64,000 nt of DNA from FEN-1219 sp963744305 (GTDB lineage Bacteria > Pseudomonadota > Gammaproteobacteria > Steroidobacterales > Rariloculaceae), in NCBI GenBank assembly GCA_963744305.1, contig CAVUTF010000046.1, positions 496,001 to 560,000 on the forward strand. The letters are read 5' to 3'. Positions 56,089 through 64,000 of this stretch are shown in pieces. The position numbers and the translations under genes were made by a program. The notes beneath the pieces are model-generated. The model searched no databases. It saw only the letters and a list, made by a program, of their open reading frames with translations, and was not told where the DNA came from. Positions within the stretch are counted from its first letter, which is position 1, and every line of letters starts with the position of its first letter.

Positions 56089-56906
56089 AGCTCGATCTGA
56101 CCCTCGTAAACAGCCGTTGTCGGTCCAGTTTGCCACAGCGCGGAGCCCGGTCCACGCCAGGTCACCGTGAGCGCTCCGCCGGGCAAGTGCACCTGCACTT
56201 CGTCGCTCAGCTCTCCCCAGAGCCGACCGACCGCCACCGCTGCCGCTGCGCCCGTGCCGCACGCCAACGTCTCGCCGACGCCGCGCTCGTACACTCGGAG
56301 CCGCACGCGCTCGCGGCTCTCGCGCTGCATGAATCCAACGTTCACGCTTTTCGGGAAGCTCGGATGCTCCTGCAGCGCGGGTCCCAGTATACCGACCGGA
56401 GCGTGTTCTACCGAATCCACGGGAATCACCGCGTGCGGGTTCCCCATCGACACGGCACCGAACTCGACGGTTCTATCCGCGACGTCGAGTCGATAGCGGG
56501 GGCGCTGGTCGCTCGCGACGAACGGCAGCGCTTGCGGCCGGAAGTCCGGTTCGCCCAAATCCACGCTCACGGTCTCGGCGGACAACACGCGCGCAGCGAT
56601 GCTGCCCGCGGGCCCTACGAGCGTGAGCTCGGGTCCGAAGCGCGGCGCCAAGAACTGCGCAAGGCAGCGCACTCCGTTGCCGCACTGCTCGACCTCGCCG
56701 CCGTCGGCGTTAAACACGCGGTAGCTTGCCGCGCCCGTTGGCGGTCGGTTAGGCGAGAGCACCAACAACTGATCGAAGCCGACGCCACGGCGTCTGTCGC
56801 CCCAGCGACGCGCGATCGCGGCATCGGGCGCACGTGCGCCCGCCGGCCATTCGACGATCATGACGTCGTTGCCTAGGCCGTTCATTTTGACGAACTTCAG
56901 TTGCAT
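56085..56906 (-). CDS. dapF: Diaminopimelate epimerase
   Basis: Makes meso-diaminopimelate for lysine and peptidoglycan. The 273-residue protein opens MQLKFVKMNGLGNDVMIVEW. The two active-site cysteines are C75 in VEQCGNGVRC and the one in GETLACGTGAAAAV, near residue 220. Other blocks: RRRGVGFDQLLVL, GNPHAVIPVDS and HLPGGALTVTWRG. It overlaps the DUF484 start by four bases. Confidence 0.96.
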   Translation of the reverse strand: MQLKFVKMNGLGNDVMIVEWPAGARAPDAAIARRWGDRRRGVGFDQLLVLSPNRPPTGAASYRVFNADGGEVEQCGNGVRCLAQFLAPRFGPELTLVGPAGSIAARVLSAETVSVDLGEPDFRPQALPFVASDQRPRYRLDVADRTVEFGAVSMGNPHAVIPVDSVEHAPVGILGPALQEHPSFPKSVNVGFMQRESRERVRLRVYERGVGETLACGTGAAAAVAVGRLWGELSDEVQVHLPGGALTVTWRGPGSALWQTGPTTAVYEGQIEL

Positions 56907-56971
56907 CGGTTGTCTGGCAAAGGGCGCGGCGGAGGTTTAATGTCGCCGCGAATCGCGACGCTGAGATTATA

Positions 56972-58465
56972 GTGGAATCGATCTGGTTAAAGCCGCACCG
57001 CTCGTTCGCCGATCTACGCGAATTCTTGGCATTTCTCGACGAGCGTGGCGAGCTCAAGACGATCGACACGCCGCTCGACCCTAAGCTCGAGATCACCGAA
57101 GTGTCACGACGCGTGCTCGCGAGACGCGGGCCCGCCCTGCTGTTCACCCGTGCGAGCGCGCGCGGGATCCGCGTGCTCGCGAACCTGTTCGGCACGCAGG
57201 AGCGCGTTGCCGCGGCCCTTGGGTGGGACGACACCACGGCGCTAGCCGATCTCGGCCGTGTGCTCGCGGCTCTGCGCGCACCCGAGCCGCCGCGCAGCTT
57301 GGCCGAAGCCTGGCGCACGCTGCCGCTCCTGAAAGAAGTGCTCAATATGGCGCCGAAGACCGTGAAGAACGCGGTCGTGCAAGAAGTCCGGCTCGAAGGC
57401 GACGACGTGGATCTTTCGGTCTGGCCGATCCAGACATGCTGGCCCGGCGACGTCGGCCCGCTCATTACTTGGGGACTCACGACGACCCGCGGTCCGGCGC
57501 ACGAGCGCCAGAATCTCGGCATCTACCGCCAGCAAGTCATCGGCCGCAACCGCGTGATCATGCGCTGGCTCGCACATCGCGGCGGCGCAACGGACTTCGC
57601 GGCCTGGTCGAAAAAGCACCCCGGCGAGCGGTTCCCCGTCGCCGTCAGCATCGGCGCCGACCCAGCGACGATCCTCGCGGCCGTGACGCCGATTCCGAAT
57701 ACGTTGTCGGAGTACGCGTTCGCGGGACTGCTGCGCGGCGAGCGCTCCCAACTCGTACGCTGCATCGGTTCGGAGCTCCTCGTCCCCGCGAACGCGGAAG
57801 TCACGCTCGAAGGCCACATTCAACCGGGCGACGAGGCAGCGGAGGGACCGTTCGGCGATCACACGGGGTACTACAACGAGGTCGAGCGCTTCCCGGTGCT
57901 AACGGTCGAGCGGATCACGCACCGGCGCGACCCGATCTACCACACCACTTATACGGGCCGGCCGCCCGACGAGCCGGCGATCTTGGGGTTGGCACTGAAC
58001 GACGTGTTCGTCCCCATCCTGCAAACGCAATTCCCGGAGATCGTGGACTTTTACCTGCCGAGCGAGGCGTGCTCGTACCGGATCGCCGTCGTCAGCATCC
58101 GCAAGGAGTATCCCGGGCACGCCAAGCGCGTGATGTTCGGCGTCTGGTCGTTCTTACGGCAATTCATGTACACGAAGATCGTGATCGTCGTCGACGAGGA
58201 CATCGACGCACGGCGCTGGACTGACGTGATCTGGGCGATATCGACGCGCGTGGATCCAAAGCGCGACACGCTGCTCGTCGAGTCGACGCCGATCGACTAT
58301 CTCGACTTCGCGTCGCCGACCGCGGGCTTGGGCTCCAAGCTCGGCATCGATGCAACGACGAAATGGCCGGGCGAGGTCGATCGCAAGTGGGGACGACCGA
58401 TCTCGATGACCCCCGAAGTCGTCGCTCGCATCGACGCCGTGTGGAGCGAGCTCGGTCTCGAATGA
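56972..58465 (+). CDS. ubiD: UbiD-family prenyl-FMN decarboxylase
   Basis: Decarboxylates polyprenyl-4-hydroxybenzoate using prenylated FMN. The 497-residue protein starts at GTG 56972. Blocks: FADLREFLAFLDERGELKTI, VSRRVLARRGPALLFTRA, QNLGIYRQQVIGRNRVIMRW, FPVAVSIGADPATILAAVTP, EGPFGDHTGYYNEVERFP (active-site region with the conserved Glu and His) and ILQTQFPEIVDFYLPSEAC. The length matches E. coli UbiD. The partner flavin prenyltransferase UbiX is not in the window. It diverges from dapF. Confidence 0.95.
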   Translation: MESIWLKPHRSFADLREFLAFLDERGELKTIDTPLDPKLEITEVSRRVLARRGPALLFTRASARGIRVLANLFGTQERVAAALGWDDTTALADLGRVLAALRAPEPPRSLAEAWRTLPLLKEVLNMAPKTVKNAVVQEVRLEGDDVDLSVWPIQTCWPGDVGPLITWGLTTTRGPAHERQNLGIYRQQVIGRNRVIMRWLAHRGGATDFAAWSKKHPGERFPVAVSIGADPATILAAVTPIPNTLSEYAFAGLLRGERSQLVRCIGSELLVPANAEVTLEGHIQPGDEAAEGPFGDHTGYYNEVERFPVLTVERITHRRDPIYHTTYTGRPPDEPAILGLALNDVFVPILQTQFPEIVDFYLPSEACSYRIAVVSIRKEYPGHAKRVMFGVWSFLRQFMYTKIVIVVDEDIDARRWTDVIWAISTRVDPKRDTLLVESTPIDYLDFASPTAGLGSKLGIDATTKWPGEVDRKWGRPISMTPEVVARIDAVWSELGLE

Positions 58466-58574
58466 GCGTTCGCATTGGACATTTGTCATAAGCATGGCTA
58501 CTTTATGCGGCGCATCGCATCACACCTCCAATAACAAACTGACAAAGCGTTACTGAACTGCCTTCGGAGACCCT

Positions 58575-59222
58575 ATGCGCCACATCCTGGTGACCAACGC
58601 CAAGGGCGGTTGCGGCAAGAGCACGCTCGCGACCAGCCTCGCCGCCTACTACGCCTCGGAGGGATACGCCACCGCCCTCGCGGATTTCGATCCGCAAGCC
58701 TCGGCGCTGTCCTGGCTCGAGGATCGCCCCGCCGACTACGCGCCGATCACCGGAATCGCTGCCTTCAACGACGGCCTGCGGTCCGTGCCGCGCGGCACCG
58801 AATACGTCGTGATCGACTCGCCTGCGCGCGCTCACGGCAAGGAGCTCACGGAGCTCGTGAAGCGGGCCGAGACGATCATCGTGCCCGTGCTGCCGTCGCC
58901 GATCGACATCAAGGCCGCCGACCGCTTCGTCGAGGAGCTGCTCAATGTCGGCAAGGTGGCGGACAAGAGGGCGAAGGCAGCGCTCGTGGCGAATCGCGTG
59001 AAAGAGAACACGCTGATCTTCGAGGAGCTCGACGACGCGCTCTCGAAGCTCAAGGTTCCGTACGTCGCGAGCTTGCGCGAGGCGCAGAACTACATTCGCG
59101 CCTACCAGCGCGGCTTGGGGATACACGAGCTCCCGCCCTATCTCGCATGGCCCGATTGGGAGCAGTGGGATCCGCTGCTCGAGTGGCTCGACTCCCGCCG
59201 CTCGCTGCCGAAGGCCTCTTAG
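58575..59222 (+). CDS. ParA-family ATPase, orphan
   Basis: The 215-residue deviant-Walker ATPase has HILVTNAKGGCGKSTLATSL (signature Lys at position 10), ALADFDPQASALSWLED (switch I), YVVIDSPARA (Walker B, Asp81) and a C-terminal domain ending WEQWDPLLEWLDSRR. There is no ParB gene or obvious parS site beside it, so it is probably an orphan positioning ATPase (for example for chemosensory, carbon-storage or polar cargo), not the chromosome ParA; that role is inferred. The 109-base gap before it contains only a weak AT-rich region. Its stop overlaps the hemY stop region convergently by four bases. Confidence 0.88.
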   Translation: MRHILVTNAKGGCGKSTLATSLAAYYASEGYATALADFDPQASALSWLEDRPADYAPITGIAAFNDGLRSVPRGTEYVVIDSPARAHGKELTELVKRAETIIVPVLPSPIDIKAADRFVEELLNVGKVADKRAKAALVANRVKENTLIFEELDDALSKLKVPYVASLREAQNYIRAYQRGLGIHELPPYLAWPDWEQWDPLLEWLDSRRSLPKAS

Positions 59223-60445
59223 CGGGCGCCCGACTCTCCGGACGCAACGGGCGGCGGCGCGATCAGCGCTGGCTCATCCGGACCCACGTCGCTCACGAGC
59301 CCGAGCCCCGAGCGAAACGCAAGCTCCGCGCGCTCCTGCTCGCCCAGCGCCATCAGCAGCCGGCCGTATAGCGCGTACGACGAAGGATCGGGGGCCAACG
59401 CGAGGCTCGACTCGAGGTAGCTGCGGGCCTTACCCCAAAGCTCGTTCACCATGCTGAGCCGGGCCGCGGCCAGGAGCAGCCCGCCGTCCTCGGGATGCTC
59501 CTTGAGCCAACCCTCGGCCTGCCGCAGCTGCTTGACCGGATCGGTGCTGCGCACCTCGCCGTACGCGGCGACGAGCGCCGGATGCCAGGCGCGCTTCAGG
59601 GCGCCGCGGATTTCCTTTTCCGCATCGTCGCCGCGTCCGAGCCGGTGCAGCGCCAACGCGCGCAGCGCGATCAACCGCGGCAGCTGGCGCAGCTCGCCCG
59701 GAAGGGCCGTCCACCGCTGGGCGAGCCTCTCCTTCGTCAAGTCATCCCGCGCGAGCTCGCTTTCGAGGCCCGCGGCTGCGGCTGCCTCGATCGTTTCCGG
59801 CGGTAGCCGTGCGCGCGCGAGCCGGGGCAACAACTCACCCAATTGCGCGCGATCGTTGCGCGCGAGATGCACCTGCGCGAGCAAGCCGATGACCACGGGA
59901 TGATCGGGCCGAGCCCTCTCGATCTCGTGCAGCGTGTCGAGCGCGCGGTCGAGCTCGCCGGAGGCGACCTGCAGCTCGGCCTTCGTCAGCAACGCCGCCA
60001 CCTCGCCCGCGGGAGAATCCTCGTATGCGAGCTTGAGCCACTCATCGCGCCGCTCGGGCGACCCTTGCAGCTGCGCGGCGCGCGCGGCCAACAGATAATT
60101 CACGAGCGGCGCCTCCGCATTCTTCACTCCCTGCGTCAGCAGCCGTTCGGCGCGCGCCCAGTCGCCCTCGGCGATGTGGATCAAGCCGTTTTTCAATTGT
60201 CCGCCCGCACGACGCAGACGGCGCTCGGCGATTGTCGCGCCGAGCCAGCGGGGGGCGCGCCAGAGCGCGACCAGCCCGCGGATCGCGAGATAAAGGAGCA
60301 ACAAGAGCAGCACGAGCCCCGGGACCGACATCTCGATCACGAAGCCGCGGAAATTGATCAGCACATAGCCGCGATCCTGCAGCAGGAAGTGCGCGGCGAA
60401 GGCACCGAGGCCGAGCGCGGTGAGGATCCAGAGGCTGAAGCGCAT
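59219..60445 (-). CDS. hemY: HemY-type TPR membrane protein
   Basis: The 408-residue protein is named for its place in the hem cluster; it is not the oxygen-dependent protoporphyrinogen oxidase. There are two membrane segments at about residues 4-22 and 40-58 (LVLLLLLLYLAIRGLVALW), then FR-rich cytoplasmic loop AERRLRRAGGQLKNGLIHIA and TPR-like helical repeats: DWARAERLLTQGVKNAEAPL, LDRALDTLHEIERARPDHPV and YALYGRLLMALGEQERAELA. The start overlaps the hemX stop (ATGA-type). An in-frame upstream extension to 60793 lies antisense-like inside hemX and is rejected. Confidence 0.93.
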   Translation of the reverse strand: MRFSLWILTALGLGAFAAHFLLQDRGYVLINFRGFVIEMSVPGLVLLLLLLYLAIRGLVALWRAPRWLGATIAERRLRRAGGQLKNGLIHIAEGDWARAERLLTQGVKNAEAPLVNYLLAARAAQLQGSPERRDEWLKLAYEDSPAGEVAALLTKAELQVASGELDRALDTLHEIERARPDHPVVIGLLAQVHLARNDRAQLGELLPRLARARLPPETIEAAAAAGLESELARDDLTKERLAQRWTALPGELRQLPRLIALRALALHRLGRGDDAEKEIRGALKRAWHPALVAAYGEVRSTDPVKQLRQAEGWLKEHPEDGGLLLAAARLSMVNELWGKARSYLESSLALAPDPSSYALYGRLLMALGEQERAELAFRSGLGLVSDVGPDEPALIAPPPVASGESGAR

Positions 60446-61605
60446 CAGTCGCTCCCGATCTGAAGCGTGCGCAGCAGATTCAAGGATCGGCTGATGTCGG
60501 GGCGCTCGGGCGTCAAGCTCAACTCGAGCATGCCCTCCAGCAGCGCGCGCGCACCTTCGACCTCGGCCGAGTCGGCGGCGAAATCGCGCTGCAACAGGTC
60601 TTGCGCGCTCTTCAAGCTGCTCTGAAACGCCTCGGGCTGAGCGCGCAGCGCGGCGATCCGCGCGAGCTCGAGCTCCAAAGCCAACTGCCGCCGCGCGAGC
60701 AGGCGCTCGGCCGCGGACATCGCCTCGGCCACGGGCTGCTCGCGGCGCTCGATACGCACGAGGCCGAGCAACGCGCTCTTGAGACTCAGCCAAAGCCTGG
60801 AGAGGCCAGGCTCCGCGTCTTCAACGGCCTTCTCGTCGGCAAAGTTCGTCGGCAGATCGGCGCGCAGCGGCAGCTCGTCGATCCGGCTTGTGAGACGGCC
60901 GAGGCTGAAGACCAAGCCCTCCACGTCGGGCAGCCGCACGCTGCGCAGCGCGAGCAGCTCGCCCGCGATCGCTTCGCGCACCTCAGAGAAAGACGGATCG
61001 CCGAGCTCCGCGAGCCGTGCGTCGGCGAGCTCGAGCGCCGTGATCGCATTTTCCCAGTGCCCAGCGAGCACGAGCTCGGTGTTCGCGACCGTCAGATAGT
61101 ACTCGGCCTCCGACTTGATCCAATCGCCGCGCGCGTCGAACGAGCCGCCCTGCACGGCATCGAGGCGCTGCTCGAGATCGACGAACCGGCCCGGTAGCTG
61201 ATCGACGCGCTCCGTGAGCGCAGCCGTCAATTGTCGGCTCGACGCGAGATCGTCACCGAGCTCCTCGACGTTGTCCTCGAGCGCCCGCAGATCGGCTCGC
61301 ACTCTCTCGAGCGCGAGCGCGGCGGTCGCGTCGGTCTGATCCAACGAAACGTAGAACTGCCGGTATTGCCACCACAGAAAACCGGCCACCGTCGTTGCGA
61401 TGACGGCCAAGAGCAGAGCCAATGCGCTTGCAAATCCGCCGCGTGACCCGCTGCGTGCGTCCGCAGGTCGAGCGGCAGCCGGCTGCTGTTCGAACGCGTC
61501 CGGTTTCGGTCCAGATAGGCTGGCCGCGATCGCGGCCCATTCCGCGTCGGTGCTTGGGCTTCGCTCGCGCGGCTTTGCGTCCTGGCTTTCTGAGGGGTCG
61601 CTCAT
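60445..61605 (-). CDS. hemX: HemX-family membrane protein
   Basis: The 386-residue protein is of the HemX (uroporphyrinogen-III C-methyltransferase-like by name) family. The N-terminal acidic cytoplasmic tail is followed by one membrane segment at residues 58-79, a coiled coil (LERVRADLRALEDNVEELGD), WIKSEAEYYLTVANTELVLA (family signature: the WxxxEAxYLLxxAN pattern), and RLWLSLKSALLGLVRIERR. It has no SAM-methyltransferase motif, so the enzymatic name should not be used. It is normally preceded by hemC and hemD, which are missing here; algR lies 66 bases upstream. Confidence 0.93.
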   Translation of the reverse strand: MSDPSESQDAKPRERSPSTDAEWAAIAASLSGPKPDAFEQQPAAARPADARSGSRGGFASALALLLAVIATTVAGFLWWQYRQFYVSLDQTDATAALALERVRADLRALEDNVEELGDDLASSRQLTAALTERVDQLPGRFVDLEQRLDAVQGGSFDARGDWIKSEAEYYLTVANTELVLAGHWENAITALELADARLAELGDPSFSEVREAIAGELLALRSVRLPDVEGLVFSLGRLTSRIDELPLRADLPTNFADEKAVEDAEPGLSRLWLSLKSALLGLVRIERREQPVAEAMSAAERLLARRQLALELELARIAALRAQPEAFQSSLKSAQDLLQRDFAADSAEVEGARALLEGMLELSLTPERPDISRSLNLLRTLQIGSD

Positions 61606-61670
61606 CGTGATCTAGGCTCGCAGGTGTCCTCAAGGTTGTCTATAACGGGGCGGATCGCGGCGCTGAAAGG

Positions 61671-62417
61671 TCAGCGGCCGCGCAGGCGTTGTTTGAGCTC
61701 GGTGAGTTGGCGGCGGCTCACGGGTAGCGGCTCTGGCTCCCCGCGCAGGCGCAATGCGTAACCGTCGGCGGTTCGTTCGAGCGCTTCGACGTGCGCAACC
61801 GCGACCAACAGGCTGCGGTGCGCGCGGACGAACTCGCGCGCGAACTCCTCTTCGAGCCCGCGCAACGGCTCGTCGAGGAGCTCCTCGCCGCGGGTGTGCC
61901 GCACGGTCACGTATTTCTGATCGGCGCGGAAGTAGCGGATGTCCTTCACCGGGATCAGCTTCAGCTCGTCACGCACGCGCACGGCCACATGCTGGCGCGC
62001 CGCAAGCGGCTGCTCCGACGTAGCGAGCTTCTTGAGCTGCGGCGCGCTCAGCCTCGACGCGTGCTTCAGGGATTCCTCGAGGCGCTCGCGGCGCACGGGT
62101 TTCAGCAGATAGCCGACGGCTTGGGATTCGAACGCTTGCAGCGCGTACTCGTCGTACGCCGTCGTGAACACGATCGCCGGAGGTCGCTCGAGCGCGCCCA
62201 GATGGCGCGCCGCCTCGATGCCCGTCATGCCGGGCATACGAATGTCGAGCAGCACGATTGCGGGATCGAGCTTGCTCACGAGATCGAGCGCTTCGAGCCC
62301 CGTCGCGCACATGCCCGCCACGCGAAAGCCGTTCAGCTCGTCGACGAGCCGCTGCAGGCGCTCACGCGCGGGCAGCTCGTCGTCGACGATCAGCACACCT
62401 AACGGCTGGGCGCTCAT
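61671..62417 (-). CDS. algR: LytTR response regulator AlgR
   Basis: The 248-residue regulator has a receiver domain LGVLIVDDELPARERLQRLV with phospho-acceptor Asp58 (IVLLDIRMPGMTGIEAARHL), FTTAYDEYALQAFESQAVGY and LLKPVRRERLEESLKHA, then a LytTR DNA-binding domain: LIPVKDIRYFRADQKYVTVR, FVRAHRSLLVAVAHVEALER and LPVSRRQLTELKQRLRG. In Pseudomonas AlgR controls alginate and type IV pilus minor pilins. It starts in an ATGA overlap with the kinase gene. A longer in-frame extension to 63419 is a shadow. Confidence 0.95.
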   Translation of the reverse strand: MSAQPLGVLIVDDELPARERLQRLVDELNGFRVAGMCATGLEALDLVSKLDPAIVLLDIRMPGMTGIEAARHLGALERPPAIVFTTAYDEYALQAFESQAVGYLLKPVRRERLEESLKHASRLSAPQLKKLATSEQPLAARQHVAVRVRDELKLIPVKDIRYFRADQKYVTVRHTRGEELLDEPLRGLEEEFAREFVRAHRSLLVAVAHVEALERTADGYALRLRGEPEPLPVSRRQLTELKQRLRGR

Positions 62418-63547
62418 TCTTCGTAGGGGAACCGAATGGTCACTCGATATTCGTCGGGCTCGCGCACGACGTCGATCGCACCGCGCTCGCCGTACGCGAG
62501 CCGCAACCGTTGCCGGATGTTTTCCAAGGCGAGCCGGTTGCCGGGGCGCTCGTCGGCAACGCGCGTAGCCGCGACGGGATTCGTCACGGTGATCCTCACC
62601 TGACCCGCCTCGACGCATCCGGAGACGGTCACCGTACCGCCCAACGGCAACGGCTCGATGCCGTGATAGATCGCATTCTCGAGCAGGGGCTGAACCGTCA
62701 AGCCGGGCACGAGACCGCGCATCGGCAGGTCTCCGACGTCCCAGCGCACCTTGAGCCGGGAGCCTAAGCGCAGCTCCTCGATGCGCTGATAGATCCGCGT
62801 GAGCTCGAGCTCCTCCTTCAGGCGCAACGGGCTCTGCGAGTCGCGCAAAGTCGCGCGGAACAAGTCGGCCAGGTCCTCGACCGCCTCCTCTGCGCGTTTG
62901 GGATCGCTGCGCGTCAGCGACGCGATCGTATTCATGCTGTTGAATAGAAAGTGCGGCCGGATTCGCGCTTGCAGTGCTTCGATTCGCGACCGCGCCTCCG
63001 CCCGGACATGGTGGCGCCACTGCTGCGTGACGAACAAGTAGCGCAGCAGCATCGAAGCGACGATCAAGCAGATGCCTTCGTTGCGCAGCACGAACGACCA
63101 ATGATCGCGCGGAAACAACGTGACGCCGACCGCTTCTACGTTCACGGTGCGCCCGAGCCAGAGAACAGCCTCCGAGATCAGTGCGGTGTTCGCCATCAGG
63201 ATGACGAGCACAGACACCGTGACCCACGGAACGGATAGGCGATGCAGGCGCGGTCGCGCGTAGCACAAGAGCGCGGCGCTCGTGAGCGCGAGCCATTGCA
63301 GGAACAGCGAGATCCGCGCGAGCTCGGTGAGAAACGGCTCTACGGGCCGCGCCAGGCTCAGCGTGACGGCGAGAAGCTCCGCGATCAGCACGACTGCGAA
63401 GACCATGCGCGTCGCGCAAAAGTCGGGGATCAGGAAACCGTCGCGTGCTACGCCCTCAGGCGTACCGGCTGCTGCGCCCTCGACGCGTTCCGTTGGAGTA
63501 AGGCTATCCGACGCGGCGTTCGCCTCAGTTGCACCATTCTTCGACAT
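62414..63547 (-). CDS. algZ: LytS/AlgZ-type sensor histidine kinase
   Basis: The 377-residue kinase has four or more membrane segments between residues about 45 and 170 (MVFAVVLIAELLAVTLSLA; ISLFLQWLALTSAALLCYA; VTVSVLVILMANTALISEAV; EGICLIVASMLLRYLFV), then the His_kinase domain: ALQARIRPHFLFNSMNTIAS with His199, and the ATP site QPLLENAIYHGIEPLPLGGT, DERPGNRLALENIRQRL. This is the AlgZ/FimS family, which pairs with AlgR. The start overlaps the upstream DUF4124 gene by 23 bases. Confidence 0.94.
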   Translation of the reverse strand: MSKNGATEANAASDSLTPTERVEGAAAGTPEGVARDGFLIPDFCATRMVFAVVLIAELLAVTLSLARPVEPFLTELARISLFLQWLALTSAALLCYARPRLHRLSVPWVTVSVLVILMANTALISEAVLWLGRTVNVEAVGVTLFPRDHWSFVLRNEGICLIVASMLLRYLFVTQQWRHHVRAEARSRIEALQARIRPHFLFNSMNTIASLTRSDPKRAEEAVEDLADLFRATLRDSQSPLRLKEELELTRIYQRIEELRLGSRLKVRWDVGDLPMRGLVPGLTVQPLLENAIYHGIEPLPLGGTVTVSGCVEAGQVRITVTNPVAATRVADERPGNRLALENIRQRLRLAYGERGAIDVVREPDEYRVTIRFPYEE

Positions 63548-63971
63548 CAGCCGCAGCTTTGGCTCGGGCGGCGTCGATCTCGTCGTCCGAGAGATACTCC
63601 CGCTCGCCGTTCTCGAGCGGCCGGTACAGCCGGTGCGACTGCGTATAGGTCAGGAGCCGCTCGCGCGCGATCGTGCAATTCTTCGCGCGCATCTCCGCGA
63701 CCTGCGCCGCAGTCGGCTGCGGAGCGGCCTCGCCCTGGACGACAGGCTGCTGCGCCGCTTGCGCCCCGGACGCTGCCCGTTGGTTGCGTTGCGGCGCGGC
63801 CGTCGCGGGCCGCGGAGTGGCGATGAAAACGAATTCGGAGTTGTCGCCCTGCGGCCGGTCGCTGTAGCTCAGGGTGCCGTCGGCTGCCTTCGACCGATAC
63901 ACTTCGGCGCCGAAAGAGGCCGCGGTCAGTGTGGTCAGAAAGAGCAGCAAAGCGCACGCAGCGATTCGCAC
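63525..63971 (-). CDS. DUF4124-domain secreted protein
   Basis: The 148-residue protein has a signal peptide (MRIAACALLLFLTTLTAASF, cut after FGA), followed at once by the DUF4124 pattern EVYRSKAADGTLSYSDRPQG. A Pro-, Ala- and Gln-rich spacer follows, then a charged helical C-terminus, MRAKNCTIARERLLTYTQSH, ending EEWCN; the two Cys may form a disulfide. DUF4124 proteins are periplasmic and uncharacterised. The gene precedes algZ and overlaps it, suggesting co-expression. Confidence 0.88.
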   Translation of the reverse strand: MRIAACALLLFLTTLTAASFGAEVYRSKAADGTLSYSDRPQGDNSEFVFIATPRPATAAPQRNQRAASGAQAAQQPVVQGEAAPQPTAAQVAEMRAKNCTIARERLLTYTQSHRLYRPLENGEREYLSDDEIDAARAKAAADVEEWCN

Positions 63972-64000
63972 GTTCGTGTCTCCGGTTGAAGTGCCGGCGA

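Overview
The window is about 64 kb of GC-rich, gene-dense chromosome from a gammaproteobacterium. It has the ubiquinone genes ubiA, ubiB, ubiD, ubiE and ubiJ. It also has gammaproteobacterial gene blocks: divergent ponA / pilMNOPQ-aroK-aroB, dapF-DUF484-xerC-hslV-hslU-DUF971-ubiE-ubiJ-ubiB, gmk-rpoZ-spoT, and algZ-algR next to hemX-hemY. Relatives of Nevskiales, Steroidobacterales or Xanthomonadales are a reasonable guess, but the genus cannot be read from these genes. I saw no tRNA, rRNA, insertion sequence, prophage or CRISPR array.

Layout. 1-9 kb: bioB (cut by the window edge), comF, ubiA, recG, ridA, spoT, rpoZ, gmk and yicC, nearly all on the minus strand. 9-13.3 kb: a PP2C phosphatase, rph, rdgB, rpmE and gltA on the plus strand, with a DnaA-box and GATC-rich intergenic stretch before rpmE. 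13.3-26 kb: ponA faces the type IV pilus alignment and secretin operon pilM-N-O-P-Q. That operon is preceded by a clear cyclic di-GMP-I (GEMM) riboswitch and followed by a large Ig-like lipoprotein gene, a terminator, then aroK and aroB. 26-38 kb: dgt, pyrF, a DUF445 protein, tesA-fadD, a ybbA-like ATPase, a 2-hydroxyacid dehydrogenase, a YcgN-like protein, ppc and an ABC exporter. 38-49 kb: a complete trpEGDCFBA operon behind a leader peptide with two adjacent Trp codons and an attenuator-type terminator, continuing into small conserved genes and a DUF885 lipoprotein. 49-58.5 kb: ubiB to dapF on the minus strand, then ubiD on plus. 58.5-64 kb: a ParA-type ATPase, hemY-hemX, algR-algZ and a DUF4124 protein.

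Together the genes cover aromatic amino acid synthesis (aroK, aroB, trp), ubiquinone and haem-associated functions, cell-wall synthesis, the stringent response, and surface motility or adhesion (pil genes, the GEMM switch, AlgZR).

A striking property is the number of single-base frame breaks in conserved, often essential genes: bioB, comF, ubiA, recG, ridA, rph, pilN, pilO, pilQ, the Ig-like gene, dgt, trpE, trpB and the DUF885 gene. The protein sequence resumes at once in the next frame each time, and most breaks look like one extra base. Uncorrected sequencing error is the simplest reading, so these genes are annotated as intact with the break positions given.
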